64,000 nucleotides of DNA from Erythrobacter sp. AP23 (GCF_001542855.1 NZ_LNBY01000004.1:1-64000), one strand, 5' to 3'. Counted from the stretch's first letter, positions 10,226 to 19,521 are shown. Translations and numbers: made by a program. Notes: generated by a model not told the origin, from the sequence alone.

Positions 10226-10819
10226 TCAGAGGTCGTCGGCCTTCATCTTGAAGATCGGCGTGTGCGGCTCATAGGCTGCCATCCGGTCCAGCAGGCCGTC
10301 GAGCGTGGCATCGTGGACCAGAATGTTCTGGTGCACGGGCCGCACGAAGCCGACTTCCGCCATCTTGCGATTGAAGGCGATGAGCTCGTCGTAGAAGCCG
10401 AAGGCGTTGAGCAGGCCGACCGGGCTGTCGTGATAGCCCAGCTGTGCCCAGCTCATCGCTTCCCACAGTTCGTCCATCGTCCCGACTCCGCCGGGGATGG
10501 TGATGAAGCCATCGGACAGGTCGGTGAAGCGCTGCTTGCGCTCGTGCATGCCGCCGACGGTGTAAAGCTGGGTACAGTCGTGATTGGCGACCTCGCTGTT
10601 GGCGAGCGCATCTGGGATCACGCCGATCACCTCTCCGCCTGCTTCCAGTGCGCCGCGCGCGGTTGCGCCCATCAGACCGAGCCGGCCGCCGCCATAGACG
10701 ACACCGATCCCGCGCTGGGCAAGGTCACGGCCCACGTCGTAGGCCAGCTGAATATAACGCGGATCGTCGGGCGAGGCCGAGCCGCAATAGATAGCAAGAC
10801 GTTTCATGCCGCGGCTCAT
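10226..10819 (-). CDS. LOG-family phosphoribohydrolase (TIGR00730) inside the crt operon
   Basis: A 197-residue Rossmann-like protein of the Lonely Guy (LOG) family, enzymes that release a base from nucleoside 5'-monophosphates; plant and some bacterial members activate cytokinins. The motif PGGVGTMDE (residues 109-117) and the catalytic Arg in MHERK (91-95) are intact, as is the phosphate-binding VYGGGRLGLMG. The ATG overlaps the crtI stop as ATGA, so translation is coupled to crtI; an in-frame ATG at 10807 is the alternative start. Its place between crtI and crtB suggests co-expression with pigment synthesis, but no known step of the pathway needs this activity. The true substrate is unknown. 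Confidence 0.88.
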   Translation of the reverse strand: MSRGMKRLAIYCGSASPDDPRYIQLAYDVGRDLAQRGIGVVYGGGRLGLMGATARGALEAGGEVIGVIPDALANSEVANHDCTQLYTVGGMHERKQRFTDLSDGFITIPGGVGTMDELWEAMSWAQLGYHDSPVGLLNAFGFYDELIAFNRKMAEVGFVRPVHQNILVHDATLDGLLDRMAAYEPHTPIFKMKADDL

Positions 10820-12366
10820 ACCGCGAGATCCTCCAGCATCAAGCCGGCAGTCGCTTTCGCGCTGCCCACCACACCGGGAATCCCGGCGCCGGGATGCGTT
10901 CCCGCGCCAACGAGGTAGAAATTGTCCAGCACGTCGTCGCGATTGTGGCCGCGGAACCAGGCGCTCTGCGTGAGCACCGGTTCCAGGCTGAAGGCGCTGC
11001 CCATGTGGGCATTGAGGTCCATCGCGAAATCGCGCGGGGCGTAGTGGAACTTGGTCACAATCCGCGAATGGATATCGGGAATCAGGCGACGTTCGAGTTC
11101 GTCCAGGATACGCTTCTCGAGCAGCGGACCGATTTCTTCCCAGTCGACTGCCAGCTTGCCCATGTGGGCCACGGGTACGAGCGCGTAGAAAGTGCTCATG
11201 CCTTCGGGCGCCATGCTGTCGTCGCTCACGCTGGGGTGGTGCAGGTAGATCGAGAAATCCTGCGGCAGCACGCCGTGGTCGTAGATGTCTTCGAGCAGGC
11301 CTTTATATCGCGGCCCGAACAGGATCATGTGGTGCGGGATTCCCGGCCAGCTGCCCTCGATCCCGAAATGGACCACGAACAGGCTCGGGCTGAAGCTCTT
11401 GCGCGACAGCCTCCGGGCATAGTCCGCGCCGCGCTTGGATCCGGCCAGCAAATCCTTGTAGCTGTGCATGATATCGGCATTGCTGGCGATGGCGTCGAAC
11501 CGCTCGCGCCAGCCCGAGTGCGTTTCCACTTCGGTGACGTGTTTGCCCAGCGTATGGAGGTGAACGACCGGATCGTGCAGCCGCACGGTGCCGCCGATCC
11601 GTTCGAAATGCCTGACCATGCCCGCAATCAGCCGGTTGGTGCCGCCCTTGGCCCACCATACGCCGCCGTCCTTTTCCAGCTTGTGGATCAGCGCGTAGAT
11701 ACTGCTGGTCTTCATGGGATTGCCGCCGACCAGCAGCGTATGGAAGCTCAGTGCCTCGCGCAGCTTCTCGTTTTCGACATAACTCGAAACCATCGAATAA
11801 ACGCTGCGCCAGGCCTGCTGCTTGGCTAGCGCCGGCGCCGCCTTGAGCATCGACTTGAAATCGAGGAACGGCTTATGGCCGAGCTTTACGTAGCCTTCTT
11901 CGTAAACGGCTTCGGAATATTCGAGGAAGCGCTGGTAACCGGCGACGTCTGCGGGATTGAGCTGCGCGATTTCGCGGAATAGCTGCTCTTCGTCGTTCGA
12001 ATAGTCGAACTGCGTACCGTCGGGCCAGTGCAGGCGGTAGAAGGGCATCACCGGCATCAGTTCGACGTCTTCGGCGAGATCGTGGCCCGACAGTGCCCAC
12101 AGTTCCTTCAGACAGTCGGGGTCGGTGATCACGGTGGGACCGGCGTCGAAAGTGAAGCCGTCCCGTTCCCAGAAATAGGCGCGCCCACCCGGCTTGTCGC
12201 GCGCTTCGACGACAGTCGTCTGGATACCCGCCGATTGCAGGCGAATGGCCAGTGCCAATCCGCCGAACCCGGCGCCGATCACGCAGGCGGTCTTGCCGCT
12301 GGGGATCGGCCCCACGGCCTCGCCCGCATCGGCGGGCCTGGCGGGAGTAGTCGTTTCGGCGTTCAT
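10816..12366 (-). CDS. crtI: phytoene desaturase
   Basis: A 516-residue FAD-dependent CrtI-type desaturase that turns phytoene into lycopene (or neurosporene) in successive dehydrogenations at the membrane. The N-terminal dinucleotide motif GAGFGGLALA starts at residue 31 and is followed by VEARDKPGGRA. The C-terminal bacterial-type signature NFYLVGAGTHPGAGIPGVV is present. The ATG overlaps the crtY stop as ATGA and the TGA overlaps the LOG start as ATGA, so three genes are chained. A roughly 25-residue Pro/Ala-rich leader precedes the FAD fold. The step number cannot be read from sequence; with CrtY downstream in the pathway, lycopene is the expected product. Confidence 0.95.
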   Translation of the reverse strand: MNAETTTPARPADAGEAVGPIPSGKTACVIGAGFGGLALAIRLQSAGIQTTVVEARDKPGGRAYFWERDGFTFDAGPTVITDPDCLKELWALSGHDLAEDVELMPVMPFYRLHWPDGTQFDYSNDEEQLFREIAQLNPADVAGYQRFLEYSEAVYEEGYVKLGHKPFLDFKSMLKAAPALAKQQAWRSVYSMVSSYVENEKLREALSFHTLLVGGNPMKTSSIYALIHKLEKDGGVWWAKGGTNRLIAGMVRHFERIGGTVRLHDPVVHLHTLGKHVTEVETHSGWRERFDAIASNADIMHSYKDLLAGSKRGADYARRLSRKSFSPSLFVVHFGIEGSWPGIPHHMILFGPRYKGLLEDIYDHGVLPQDFSIYLHHPSVSDDSMAPEGMSTFYALVPVAHMGKLAVDWEEIGPLLEKRILDELERRLIPDIHSRIVTKFHYAPRDFAMDLNAHMGSAFSLEPVLTQSAWFRGHNRDDVLDNFYLVGAGTHPGAGIPGVVGSAKATAGLMLEDLAV

Positions 12367-13550
12367 GGCGATCTTTCATGGACGAGCGGGCTGCCCTTGC
12401 CAAGCAGCGCGCGGATGGCTGAGGGTATAGCTACGGGCGGCTTGCCGGTCAGGATGCGCAGCTTGTCGGCGCGTGTCGGGTGCCCGGCATAGAAACGTTC
12501 GACCAAGGGTTCGCGCAGGCGGTAGAAGCGTTGGAAGACACGATAGCGCTTATCGGGTTTCGCGGCGTCGAACAGCATCCGCCCGAGCGCGCGATAGAAC
12601 CGCGTCCTGCGCCAGTGCCGGTGCGCGCGTCGTTCGAACAGTTCGGCCAGCCGCTCGCCGGGAAGCTGTGCCTTGCGCGCCAGTACCAGCGCATTGGCGA
12701 CGGCGAAGGGCAGCGTGTAACTCGTCAGCGGGTGGACGAAGCCCCCCCGGGCGCCGGCCCGCACAACGCCTGGCGCACCGAGTTCGCGGCGGAAGGCGGC
12801 AAAATCGCCGCCGGTGATGACGGGAAGCACGCCGGTTTCTCCGCCGATGGTCTCGCCCGACCAGCCCATGTCGTCGCAATAGCGATCGATCCGTCCCGCC
12901 AGCACCGCGCGATCGAGCACAGGACTGTCGGCGTAATAGGTATCTTCGACAAACAGCTCGTCGGCGGCGAGCGGAAGCGTGTAGACGAAACGGTAGCCGT
13001 CATGTTGCGTGACCCGGGCGTCCATGACGATCGGGCGCGCGACGTCATGCGGCGCGCTGGTGCGCAAGTGCCGGCCCATGAAGACTTGCCAGCCGCCACG
13101 CAAATGGGGCGAGGCGCTGAAGTCGCGACAGTCGACCACCACCTTTGCCGTGATGCGCTCGCCGCTATCGAGCACCACGCAATCGGGACGCAGATCGGCC
13201 ACGCGCGAGCCCGTCCGGATGGCCGCCTGCGGCAATGCACGCCGCAAGGTCGCATCGAAATCCGCGCTGGCCAGCGACCGATAGGCCGCCGACAGCGTGC
13301 GCGTATAGCCGGGGAAGAGCACATCGTAGCCCGGGGCCCATTCGGCCTTTGGGAACGCCGCGAGAAGATCGGCACCGGCCTCGTCTACGTCGCAGGTGAA
13401 CCAGCTCCAGCGGTGGTTGCCGCCATAGCTCTCACCCGCTTCGAACAATGCGATGGACAAGTCGGGATGCGCGCGGTGCACGGCCAGCGCCGCCAGCCCG
13501 CCGGCCAACCCGCCTCCGACGATGGCCATATCGATGGTGCGCCCGCTCAT
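12363..13550 (-). CDS. crtY: lycopene beta-cyclase
   Basis: A 395-residue CrtY-type flavoprotein that closes the beta-rings of lycopene to give beta-carotene. It begins with the FAD motif IVGGGLAGGLAAL (residues 10-22) and contains GGNHRWSWF near residue 42, both typical of proteobacterial CrtY. It is the first gene of the crtY-crtI-LOG-crtB series and is divergent from the mipA-like gene at 13666, with a shared 115-base intergenic region where I find no clear promoter. The ATGA overlap with crtI supports coupled translation. The expected output of the cluster is beta-carotene, a precursor for zeaxanthin-type pigments made by enzymes not seen here. Confidence 0.93.
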   Translation of the reverse strand: MSGRTIDMAIVGGGLAGGLAALAVHRAHPDLSIALFEAGESYGGNHRWSWFTCDVDEAGADLLAAFPKAEWAPGYDVLFPGYTRTLSAAYRSLASADFDATLRRALPQAAIRTGSRVADLRPDCVVLDSGERITAKVVVDCRDFSASPHLRGGWQVFMGRHLRTSAPHDVARPIVMDARVTQHDGYRFVYTLPLAADELFVEDTYYADSPVLDRAVLAGRIDRYCDDMGWSGETIGGETGVLPVITGGDFAAFRRELGAPGVVRAGARGGFVHPLTSYTLPFAVANALVLARKAQLPGERLAELFERRAHRHWRRTRFYRALGRMLFDAAKPDKRYRVFQRFYRLREPLVERFYAGHPTRADKLRILTGKPPVAIPSAIRALLGKGSPLVHERSP

Positions 13551-13665
13551 TGGCAGCAGGGCTTAGGGCCGAAGCGTGATCGCGGCAATCGCTTTGCTGA
13601 GCATGACGGGAACGTGGCGGTATGGCAGGAGTTGGATAGCAAACAGGAAAATCGAGGGAATCTGC

Positions 13666-14505
13666 ATGAAATCGATCGTTGCCGCCTCCGGCCTTGCACT
13701 GCTTCTGAGCGGCGCGCCCGCTCTCGCCCAGGATGTCGAAAGCCTGCCGACGGATGAAGAAACGGTGTTCGACGATAATTGGATCTCGATCGGTCTGGGT
13801 GCGATCTATTCACCGAGTTACAACGGTTCGGACGATTACGTCTTTTCCCCGGTACCCATCGTTCAGGGCCAGCTCGGCACGGTTGGCATTTCGCCGCGAC
13901 CGGCCGGGGTCGCGCTCGATTTCGTCAACGACGATAGCGAGGGCGCGACTATATCCGGCGGGATTTCGGCGCGGCTCAATCGCAATCGAGCGGTCCAGAT
14001 CGAAGATCCGGTGGTTCTCACCTATGGCGAGCTCGACACGGCATTCGAAGTCGGCCCCACCATCGGTATCAGCTTTCCGGGCGTGCTCAACCAGTTCGAC
14101 AGCCTCAGCGTGAATGTCGACGCGTTGTGGGATGTCGCCGGAGCCCATGACGGGGTCATCGTCAGCCCCAGCGTGACCTATTTCACGCCGCTGAGCCGCG
14201 GTATGGCGATCTCGCTGTCGGTCGGCGGCGATTACGTCGACGACGATTATGCCGACTATTACTATTCGGTTCCCGCAGGCGGGCCGCTGGCACCCTTCCG
14301 GGCCGATGGCGGCTGGGAAAGCGTCGGCGTAAACCTGCTAACCGGCATCGATCTCGACGGGGACCTCGCCAATGGCGGCCTCGCGCTCATCGTGTTGGGC
14401 GGCTATTCCCGGATGCTCGGCGATGCCAAGCGCACGCCCTTCACGTCGGTTCGCGGCGATGCCGACCAGTGGTTGGGGGCCCTGGGGATCGGCTACACCT
14501 TCTAG
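13666..14505 (+). CDS. MipA/OmpV family outer-membrane protein
   Basis: A 279-residue exported protein. The start at 13666 is set by GAGGGA seven bases upstream and by an immediate signal peptide (about 23 residues, cleavage after ALA in APALAQD). The mature part has alternating polar and hydrophobic strands and ends in aromatic GIGYTF, the C-terminal Phe typical of beta-barrels inserted by BAM. The IGLGAIYSPSYNGSDDYVFSP stretch near the N-terminus matches the MltA-interacting protein/OmpV pattern, as does the final RGDADQWLGALGIGYTF. These proteins are linked to the murein synthesis scaffold, outer-membrane transport or drug response; which one applies here is unknown. An in-frame ATG at 13576 would put 30 extra residues before the signal and is rejected. 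Confidence 0.85.
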   Translation: MKSIVAASGLALLLSGAPALAQDVESLPTDEETVFDDNWISIGLGAIYSPSYNGSDDYVFSPVPIVQGQLGTVGISPRPAGVALDFVNDDSEGATISGGISARLNRNRAVQIEDPVVLTYGELDTAFEVGPTIGISFPGVLNQFDSLSVNVDALWDVAGAHDGVIVSPSVTYFTPLSRGMAISLSVGGDYVDDDYADYYYSVPAGGPLAPFRADGGWESVGVNLLTGIDLDGDLANGGLALIVLGGYSRMLGDAKRTPFTSVRGDADQWLGALGIGYTF

Positions 14506-14626
14506 CCCCCACTCCAGTCGAACGTACCGCTCGTCGATTTCTGTCGCACCGTCGTCGGACGATGCGCTTGCCCTGCTGTCCGCGCATGTGTTCTAAGCCG
14601 GCAACACAGGTCCCAGGGGAAATGCC

Positions 14627-16450
14627 ATGAAAATCGTCCGCCATGCGCTCGCCTCGAGCGCTGCTCTTGCTCTTGTCATCACCGCCAATCCGGCGCTTGC
14701 TCGCGATCGTCACGAAGACTCGGAAGCTGCCGCCGAACTGAGCGAGCACGACCGGCTCTTTGCGCTCTTCGCCGATGCCGACGAACGCGGGCTCGAGCTG
14801 AATCCGCTCGGTCGGCTGTTTCGCGGCGACGACAGGAACGCCGATCGGCTGGGTGACTTTCTGACCGACTCGTCGTTCTACGCCAGTCGCCTGAACACGC
14901 AGCTCAACCTCGCCAAGCTGGAGTTGATCGACCGCAGCAAGCTGAGCGAGACCGATCAGCTCGCCTACGACGTGTTCAAGTACAACCAGGAGTCCGCATT
15001 GCGCGGGCAGACCGATGAAATCCGCGCGCTTACCGAAGTGCGCCCGGTCAACCATTTCTCCGGCTTTCACACTTTCTATCCGAACTTCGCCAGCGGCGAT
15101 GCGGCGGCGCAGTTCAAGACGCTGGAGAATTACGAAGACAACCTCTCGCGGCACGATGACTATATCGAGATTTCCGGCCGCGCGATCGAGAGATTCCGCG
15201 AAGGCATGGAAAGCGGCGTCCTCGAGACCAGGCTGACTATCGGAAACGTCGTCAAGCAGCTGGACACCATGCTGGCGATCCCGATCGCGGAATCGCAATA
15301 TATGAAGCCGGTGACAAACTTCCCCGAGGACTTTTCGGAGGAAGACAAGGCGCGCCTGACCGCGGCCTACGAAGCCAAGACCGCGGAAATCTACGCTGCG
15401 GATGAACGCATGCGCGACTTCCTGCGCGACGAGTACCTGCCCGTCGCACGCGAAAGCGTTGGCCTCAGCGACATGAGGGGCGGCGAAAAGCTCTATGCAC
15501 AGATGATCGAGAGCACCACCACGCTGCCGCTGACGGCGGACTATCTGCATGATCTGGGCCTGGCCGAGGTAGCGAGGATCAAGAACGACCTCGAGGAAAT
15601 CAAGGCAGAGGTGGGCTTCACCGGCACGCTCACCGAGTTTTTCGATTTCGTGCGTACCGATGAGCAGTTCAAGCCGGAGAGCCGCGAGGCGCTGACGCAA
15701 ACCTATTACGATATCGGCGAAGAGGTCGACGCAAAGATCGGCGAGTACTTCTCGCTGGTTCCCAAGACCCCGCTCGAGATCAAGCCCTATGACGAATCGA
15801 TCGAGCAGTTTTCGGCGGGCGGGTCCTACCAGTCGGGCGCACCCGATGGGTCGCGTCCGGGAACCTTCTATTTCAACGCCTACGACCTGCCGAGCCGCCT
15901 GACGACCGGTAACGTCACGCTCTACCTGCACGAAGGCGCGCCGGGACATCACTTCCAGATCAGCCTCGCGCGGGAAAACGATGATCTTCCCGCCTTCATG
16001 CGCTTCGGCGGCAACACCGCCTATGTCGAAGGCTGGGCACTCTATTCGGAAACGCTGGGCTACGAGATGGGCTTCTTCGACGATCCGTGGAACCGCTATG
16101 GCACGCTGCAGGACGAGCAGCTGCGCGCGATGCGCCTGGTCGTCGACACGGGTCTTCATGCGAAAGGCTGGAGCCGCCAACAGGCGATCGATTTCATGCT
16201 GGAAAACAGCGGCATGACCGAAACCGAAGTCGTGGCCGAGGTCGAGCGTTACATCGCCATCCCAAGCCAGGCACTCGCCTACAAGGTCGGCGCGCTGAAG
16301 ATTCAGGAGCTGCGCAAAAAGGCGGAAGAGCAATTGGGCGACGATTTCGACATTCGCGAATTCCATGCCCAGGTGCTTGATACCGGCGCACTGCCGATGC
16401 CGGTGCTGGAGTCCAAGATCGACCGCTGGATCGCCTCCAAGGCCATCTAG
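14627..16450 (+). CDS. DUF885 family exported metallopeptidase-like protein
   Basis: A 607-residue protein with a 25-residue signal peptide ending in NPALARD. The DUF885 hallmark HEGAPGHH lies at residues 435-442, a zinc-binding HExxH-like arrangement, with the downstream helix YVEGWALYSE supplying the probable third ligand. DUF885 proteins are helical, M2/M32-like presumed peptidases of the periplasm; few have been tested. The family's usual length of about 580-610 is kept and no segment is missing. A GGGGAA precedes the ATG. It follows the MipA-like gene after 121 bases in which I see no gene or clear terminator, and could be co-transcribed with it. Confidence 0.88.
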   Translation: MKIVRHALASSAALALVITANPALARDRHEDSEAAAELSEHDRLFALFADADERGLELNPLGRLFRGDDRNADRLGDFLTDSSFYASRLNTQLNLAKLELIDRSKLSETDQLAYDVFKYNQESALRGQTDEIRALTEVRPVNHFSGFHTFYPNFASGDAAAQFKTLENYEDNLSRHDDYIEISGRAIERFREGMESGVLETRLTIGNVVKQLDTMLAIPIAESQYMKPVTNFPEDFSEEDKARLTAAYEAKTAEIYAADERMRDFLRDEYLPVARESVGLSDMRGGEKLYAQMIESTTTLPLTADYLHDLGLAEVARIKNDLEEIKAEVGFTGTLTEFFDFVRTDEQFKPESREALTQTYYDIGEEVDAKIGEYFSLVPKTPLEIKPYDESIEQFSAGGSYQSGAPDGSRPGTFYFNAYDLPSRLTTGNVTLYLHEGAPGHHFQISLARENDDLPAFMRFGGNTAYVEGWALYSETLGYEMGFFDDPWNRYGTLQDEQLRAMRLVVDTGLHAKGWSRQQAIDFMLENSGMTETEVVAEVERYIAIPSQALAYKVGALKIQELRKKAEEQLGDDFDIREFHAQVLDTGALPMPVLESKIDRWIASKAI

Positions 16451-16554
16451 AACCTGGCGCGGGCGGGGATTGCCGCCTGGCTGAACTGGCGACAGTCTGG
16501 TCGCCGCGCTAACCCTGCGAGCATGTATTCTCGCGATCGAGGGGACGGGCGGCG

Positions 16555-17718
16555 ATGGACTGGCTGCGCCAGGCGGACTGGCTGACGCGCGAGCGGGTAC
16601 GCGGCTACGCCTTGCTGCTGGCGCTCGCCGGCCTCGGATTGCTGGTCAATTCGTACCTCAAGGCCATGGGGCCGGCGGGAACCGATTTCCTGGCCTTTTG
16701 GGGCGCGGGCCATGTAACCGCAGCGGGCGATCCGAAGGCGGCCTACGACTTGGCGGTTCAGCAAGGCGTCCAGACCGGAACGGGAAGCGAGGGATGGTTC
16801 GCCTTCGTCAATCCGCCGCCCTTCCTGTTCGTCCTCGCGCCCTTTGGATCGCTACCCTTCCCACTGGCCTGGATTGCCTGGGTGGCGATTACGTGGGGTC
16901 TATGGGCCTGGGTGAGCATTCGTGCTTTCCCAAGGTTGTGGCCGCTTGTGGTGGCCTATCCCGGCGCTCTGATCGCGGCGGGCCATGCGCAGACCGGGCT
17001 GCTGACCGGCGCCCTGCTGGTATTGGCGGCGCACGAGTTGGGCAAGCGACCGGCGCTTTCAGGTGCGGCCATCGGTGTTCTGGTAATCAAACCGCATCTG
17101 GCAGTGCTCGCGCCCTTCTGGCTGGCGACAGGCGGAAAATGGCGCGCTTTCCTTGCGGCCGGCATCGCTGCCATCGGACTGCTTGCCCTGTCGTGGCTTG
17201 CCTTCGGCGGGGAGACACTGGCCGCGTATTCCACCAGCTGGCGTGCGAGCGAAGCGCTGATGGAGGGGATCAATCCCGACTTCCTGCTGCGAATGACGAC
17301 GTTTTATGCGCAGGCGCGCCTGTGGGCGGGAGACGGCGTGGCAGTGGCGTTGGCGGTCATCTCCGGGTTCGCAGCACTCGCGGTAGCCATGCTCGCTTGG
17401 CGGCGCTTCGGTTACGATGCGCGGGCGACGGGGGCAGCAGTATTGGCAGCTACCGCGCTCGCTTCGCCCTATCTGTTCAATTACGATCTGCCCTTCCTGA
17501 TATTCCCGACGCTGTGGCTGGTCGCACAGGGGCTCGAGCACGGTTTCCGGCCCTATGAAAAGCTCGGCCTCGTCCTGCTCTATCTCGCGCCCTACGCCAC
17601 CCGCGCATTGGCCTTTCCGCTCGGGATCAACCTGATGCCGCTCGCTGCGCTGGCGCTGCTGGCGCTGGTCTGGACGCGTGGCGGGGTTCGCAAGGCGGGA
17701 ACCTCCCCGTCGACCTAG
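16555..17718 (+). CDS. membrane glycosyltransferase, GT87 / DUF2029 type
   Basis: A 387-residue integral membrane protein with about nine to ten hydrophobic helices. It has an early acidic motif in GTDFLAFWGAGHV (near residue 45) and FVNPPPFLFVLAPF after the first long loop, both typical of GT-C fold, polyprenyl-phosphate-dependent mannosyltransferases of the GT87/DUF2029 group. The Asp of GTDF corresponds to the presumed catalytic acidic residue of such enzymes. GIKPHL-like VLVIKPHLAVLAPF is also characteristic. It likely adds a sugar to an envelope glycolipid or glycan on the outer face of the inner membrane; the acceptor is unknown. GAGGGGACGGG precedes the ATG. The next plus-strand gene is a 49-codon ORF. 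Confidence 0.8.
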   Translation: MDWLRQADWLTRERVRGYALLLALAGLGLLVNSYLKAMGPAGTDFLAFWGAGHVTAAGDPKAAYDLAVQQGVQTGTGSEGWFAFVNPPPFLFVLAPFGSLPFPLAWIAWVAITWGLWAWVSIRAFPRLWPLVVAYPGALIAAGHAQTGLLTGALLVLAAHELGKRPALSGAAIGVLVIKPHLAVLAPFWLATGGKWRAFLAAGIAAIGLLALSWLAFGGETLAAYSTSWRASEALMEGINPDFLLRMTTFYAQARLWAGDGVAVALAVISGFAALAVAMLAWRRFGYDARATGAAVLAATALASPYLFNYDLPFLIFPTLWLVAQGLEHGFRPYEKLGLVLLYLAPYATRALAFPLGINLMPLAALALLALVWTRGGVRKAGTSPST

Positions 17719-17765
17719 TGTTTTTACTGATCAGGACGGAGGGCAGAATTTCATGGAGGTATACC

Positions 17766-17915
17766 ATGTCGAGTTTGTCCTTCCACAGCAGCCGCCCCGA
17801 TGGCTGGGTGCAGCCGAAGCCCTATAGCGACAGTTCGCTGCGCTATCGGACACACGGCAAGATTCAGCCGATGGAACAGCCGAGCTTCCTGGCACGTCTG
17901 TTCGGGTTGCGCTGA
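17766..17915 (+). CDS. 49-residue uncharacterised protein
   Basis: A small gene supported by a strong GGAGG seven bases before its ATG and by a rho-independent terminator that begins 20 bases after its stop. The product is Ser/Arg-rich with WVQPKPYSDSSLRY in the middle and a hydrophobic-basic C-terminal helix, SFLARLFGLR, that could lie on a membrane surface. There is no signal peptide and no transmembrane span. I do not recognise the family. It sits between the GT87-type gene and the convergent alanine symporter, and the dedicated terminator shows the unit ends here. Confidence 0.65.
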   Translation: MSSLSFHSSRPDGWVQPKPYSDSSLRYRTHGKIQPMEQPSFLARLFGLR

Positions 17916-17934
17916 GGGTTCAGTCGTACCAAGG

Positions 17935-17973
17935 AAAAGGGCCGGCGGTCGGATAGACCCCCGGCCCTTTTTT
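17935..17973. terminator. bidirectional rho-independent terminator
   Basis: GGGCCGG (17939-17945) pairs with CCGGCCC (17961-17967); an inner GGTC/GACC stem extends it past one C-C mismatch, loop GGATA. It is followed by six T and preceded by four A, so it can serve both the 49-codon gene and the convergent symporter gene. Confidence 0.88.
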
Positions 17974-17997
17974 GTTAGCCCATCAAGGCACTCGGGC

Positions 17998-19521
17998 TCA
18001 GTACTCCTCGGGTTCTTCCGGCGTATCGGCGGTGTGGGTCGGGCCGGCGTCCTTCTGACCTTGCGCCAGCTTGAAGACCACTCCGCTCAGCAGTGCCAGC
18101 GCGAGCAGGTTGGGCAGTGCCATCGCGGCGTTGGAAATGTCGCCCAGGCGCCAGACCAGTTCGCTCGGCTGCGCCGCGCCGATGAAGATCACCACGCACC
18201 ACAGCACGCGCCAAGCCATGTGCAGCTTCTTTTCGCCTGCACGGGTCGAACCCTTCAACCGGTCGTAAATGAAGGTGATCGCGCGTTCGCCGTAATAACT
18301 CCACGTCAGCAGGGTGGTAAAGACGAACAGAATCAGCGCGACCGAAGCGACCAGCGTACCGATGGGGATCGCGGCGATTTCGATCGGGAAGGCTGCGGCA
18401 AAGGCGCCGCTGGTCATTTCGAAGCCGACCCTGTCCGATTGCCAGGCATGGGCCACAGCTTCGCCGCCGGCGGTGAAATCGCCGCGCACGGTCAGGATCA
18501 CCAACGCGGTCATGGTGCAGATCACGATAGTATCGATGAAGGTGCCGAGCATGGCCATGCGGCCCTGCGTTTCCGGATCGTTGGTCTGCGCCACCGCGTG
18601 CGCGATCGCGGTCGAACCCTGGCCCGCCTCGTTCGAGAACAGGCCGCGCGCGACACCGGCACGGATCGCCAGGATGATGGCCGCGCCGACGAAGCCGCCG
18701 CTGGCCGCCTGCGGATTGAACGCGCCATGGAAGATCAGCCCGAAGGTTTCGCCCAGATCGCCGAAATTCAGGATCAGCGCGATCACCGCCATCACGATAT
18801 AGGTGGCGGCCATGAAAGGCACGATCCTCTCGGCCACGCTACCGATCGACTTGATGCCGCCGATGATGACGATGAAAACGAGGAAGGCGACGATCAGGCC
18901 CCCAAGCCACTCTTCGATGCCGAACAGTTCGTTGAGGCCGTCGGCTACCGCATTCGCCTGGATCGAATTGCCCGTCACCAGCGCCGAGAACAGCGTGCCG
19001 ATACAGAAGACGATGGCGAGCCAGGTCCATTTCTTGCCCAGGCCCATCATGATGTAGGTCATCGGGCCGCCGCGCAAAACGCCGTCGCTGGTGCGTTCGC
19101 GGTAGCGGATGGCGAGCGAGCCTTCGGCAAAGGCCAGCGCCATGCCGAACAGTGCGGTGACCCACATCCAGAAGATGGCTCCCGGGCCGCCCAGCGCGAT
19201 CGCGGTGGCGACACCGGCGAGATTGCCGGTGCCGACCTGCCCCGAAAGCGCTGTGGAAAGCGCCGCGAAAGGCGAGATTTCGCCTTCGCCCTGGCTCTTG
19301 CGACCCGCGAACAGACCCTTGAACGCGCTGCCGAGCTTGATGATCGGGTAGAATTTGAGACCGACCATGATCCACAGGCCGATGCCCAAGAGGATGATGG
19401 TCATGGGTGGGAAGGGGAGCACTTCGACCCCGTTCCATGTCCCGCCCCAGATGAAATCGGATAGGTTGGTGACCGGCTCGATCAGCCGCTCGCCCAGACT
19501 TGGTGCCTGGCTTGTTGCCAT
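17998..19521 (-). CDS. alanine/sodium symporter (AGCS family)
   Basis: A 507-residue secondary transporter that takes up alanine, and perhaps glycine, with Na+ across the inner membrane. About ten to eleven hydrophobic helices are visible, and the family stretch SGQVGTGNLAGVATAIALGG near residue 95 is intact, as is NEAGQGSTAIAHAVAQT, both AGCS signatures. The ATG at 19521 (MATSQAP) is chosen over an in-frame ATG at 19539 because the AGGGGA between them is well placed as its ribosome-binding site. The C-terminus is acidic. It ends at the bidirectional terminator it shares with the 49-codon gene. Confidence 0.93.
   Translation of the reverse strand: MATSQAPSLGERLIEPVTNLSDFIWGGTWNGVEVLPFPPMTIILLGIGLWIMVGLKFYPIIKLGSAFKGLFAGRKSQGEGEISPFAALSTALSGQVGTGNLAGVATAIALGGPGAIFWMWVTALFGMALAFAEGSLAIRYRERTSDGVLRGGPMTYIMMGLGKKWTWLAIVFCIGTLFSALVTGNSIQANAVADGLNELFGIEEWLGGLIVAFLVFIVIIGGIKSIGSVAERIVPFMAATYIVMAVIALILNFGDLGETFGLIFHGAFNPQAASGGFVGAAIILAIRAGVARGLFSNEAGQGSTAIAHAVAQTNDPETQGRMAMLGTFIDTIVICTMTALVILTVRGDFTAGGEAVAHAWQSDRVGFEMTSGAFAAAFPIEIAAIPIGTLVASVALILFVFTTLLTWSYYGERAITFIYDRLKGSTRAGEKKLHMAWRVLWCVVIFIGAAQPSELVWRLGDISNAAMALPNLLALALLSGVVFKLAQGQKDAGPTHTADTPEEPEEY

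Noticed and set aside
13576-13665. Upstream ATG for the MipA-like gene
   Set aside because: It would place 30 residues ahead of a clear signal peptide, and the ATG at 13666 has a proper ribosome site.
14441-16366. Long open frame of 641 codons on the minus strand
   Set aside because: It lies wholly opposite the DUF885 gene, which has a signal peptide, active-site motif and ribosome site. The antisense product has no recognisable domain; it is a GC-driven shadow.
17800-19464. 554-codon plus-strand frame
   Set aside because: It runs antisense through the symporter and out of frame over the 49-codon gene; composition is His/Asp/Arg-rich as expected for an antisense GC-rich frame.
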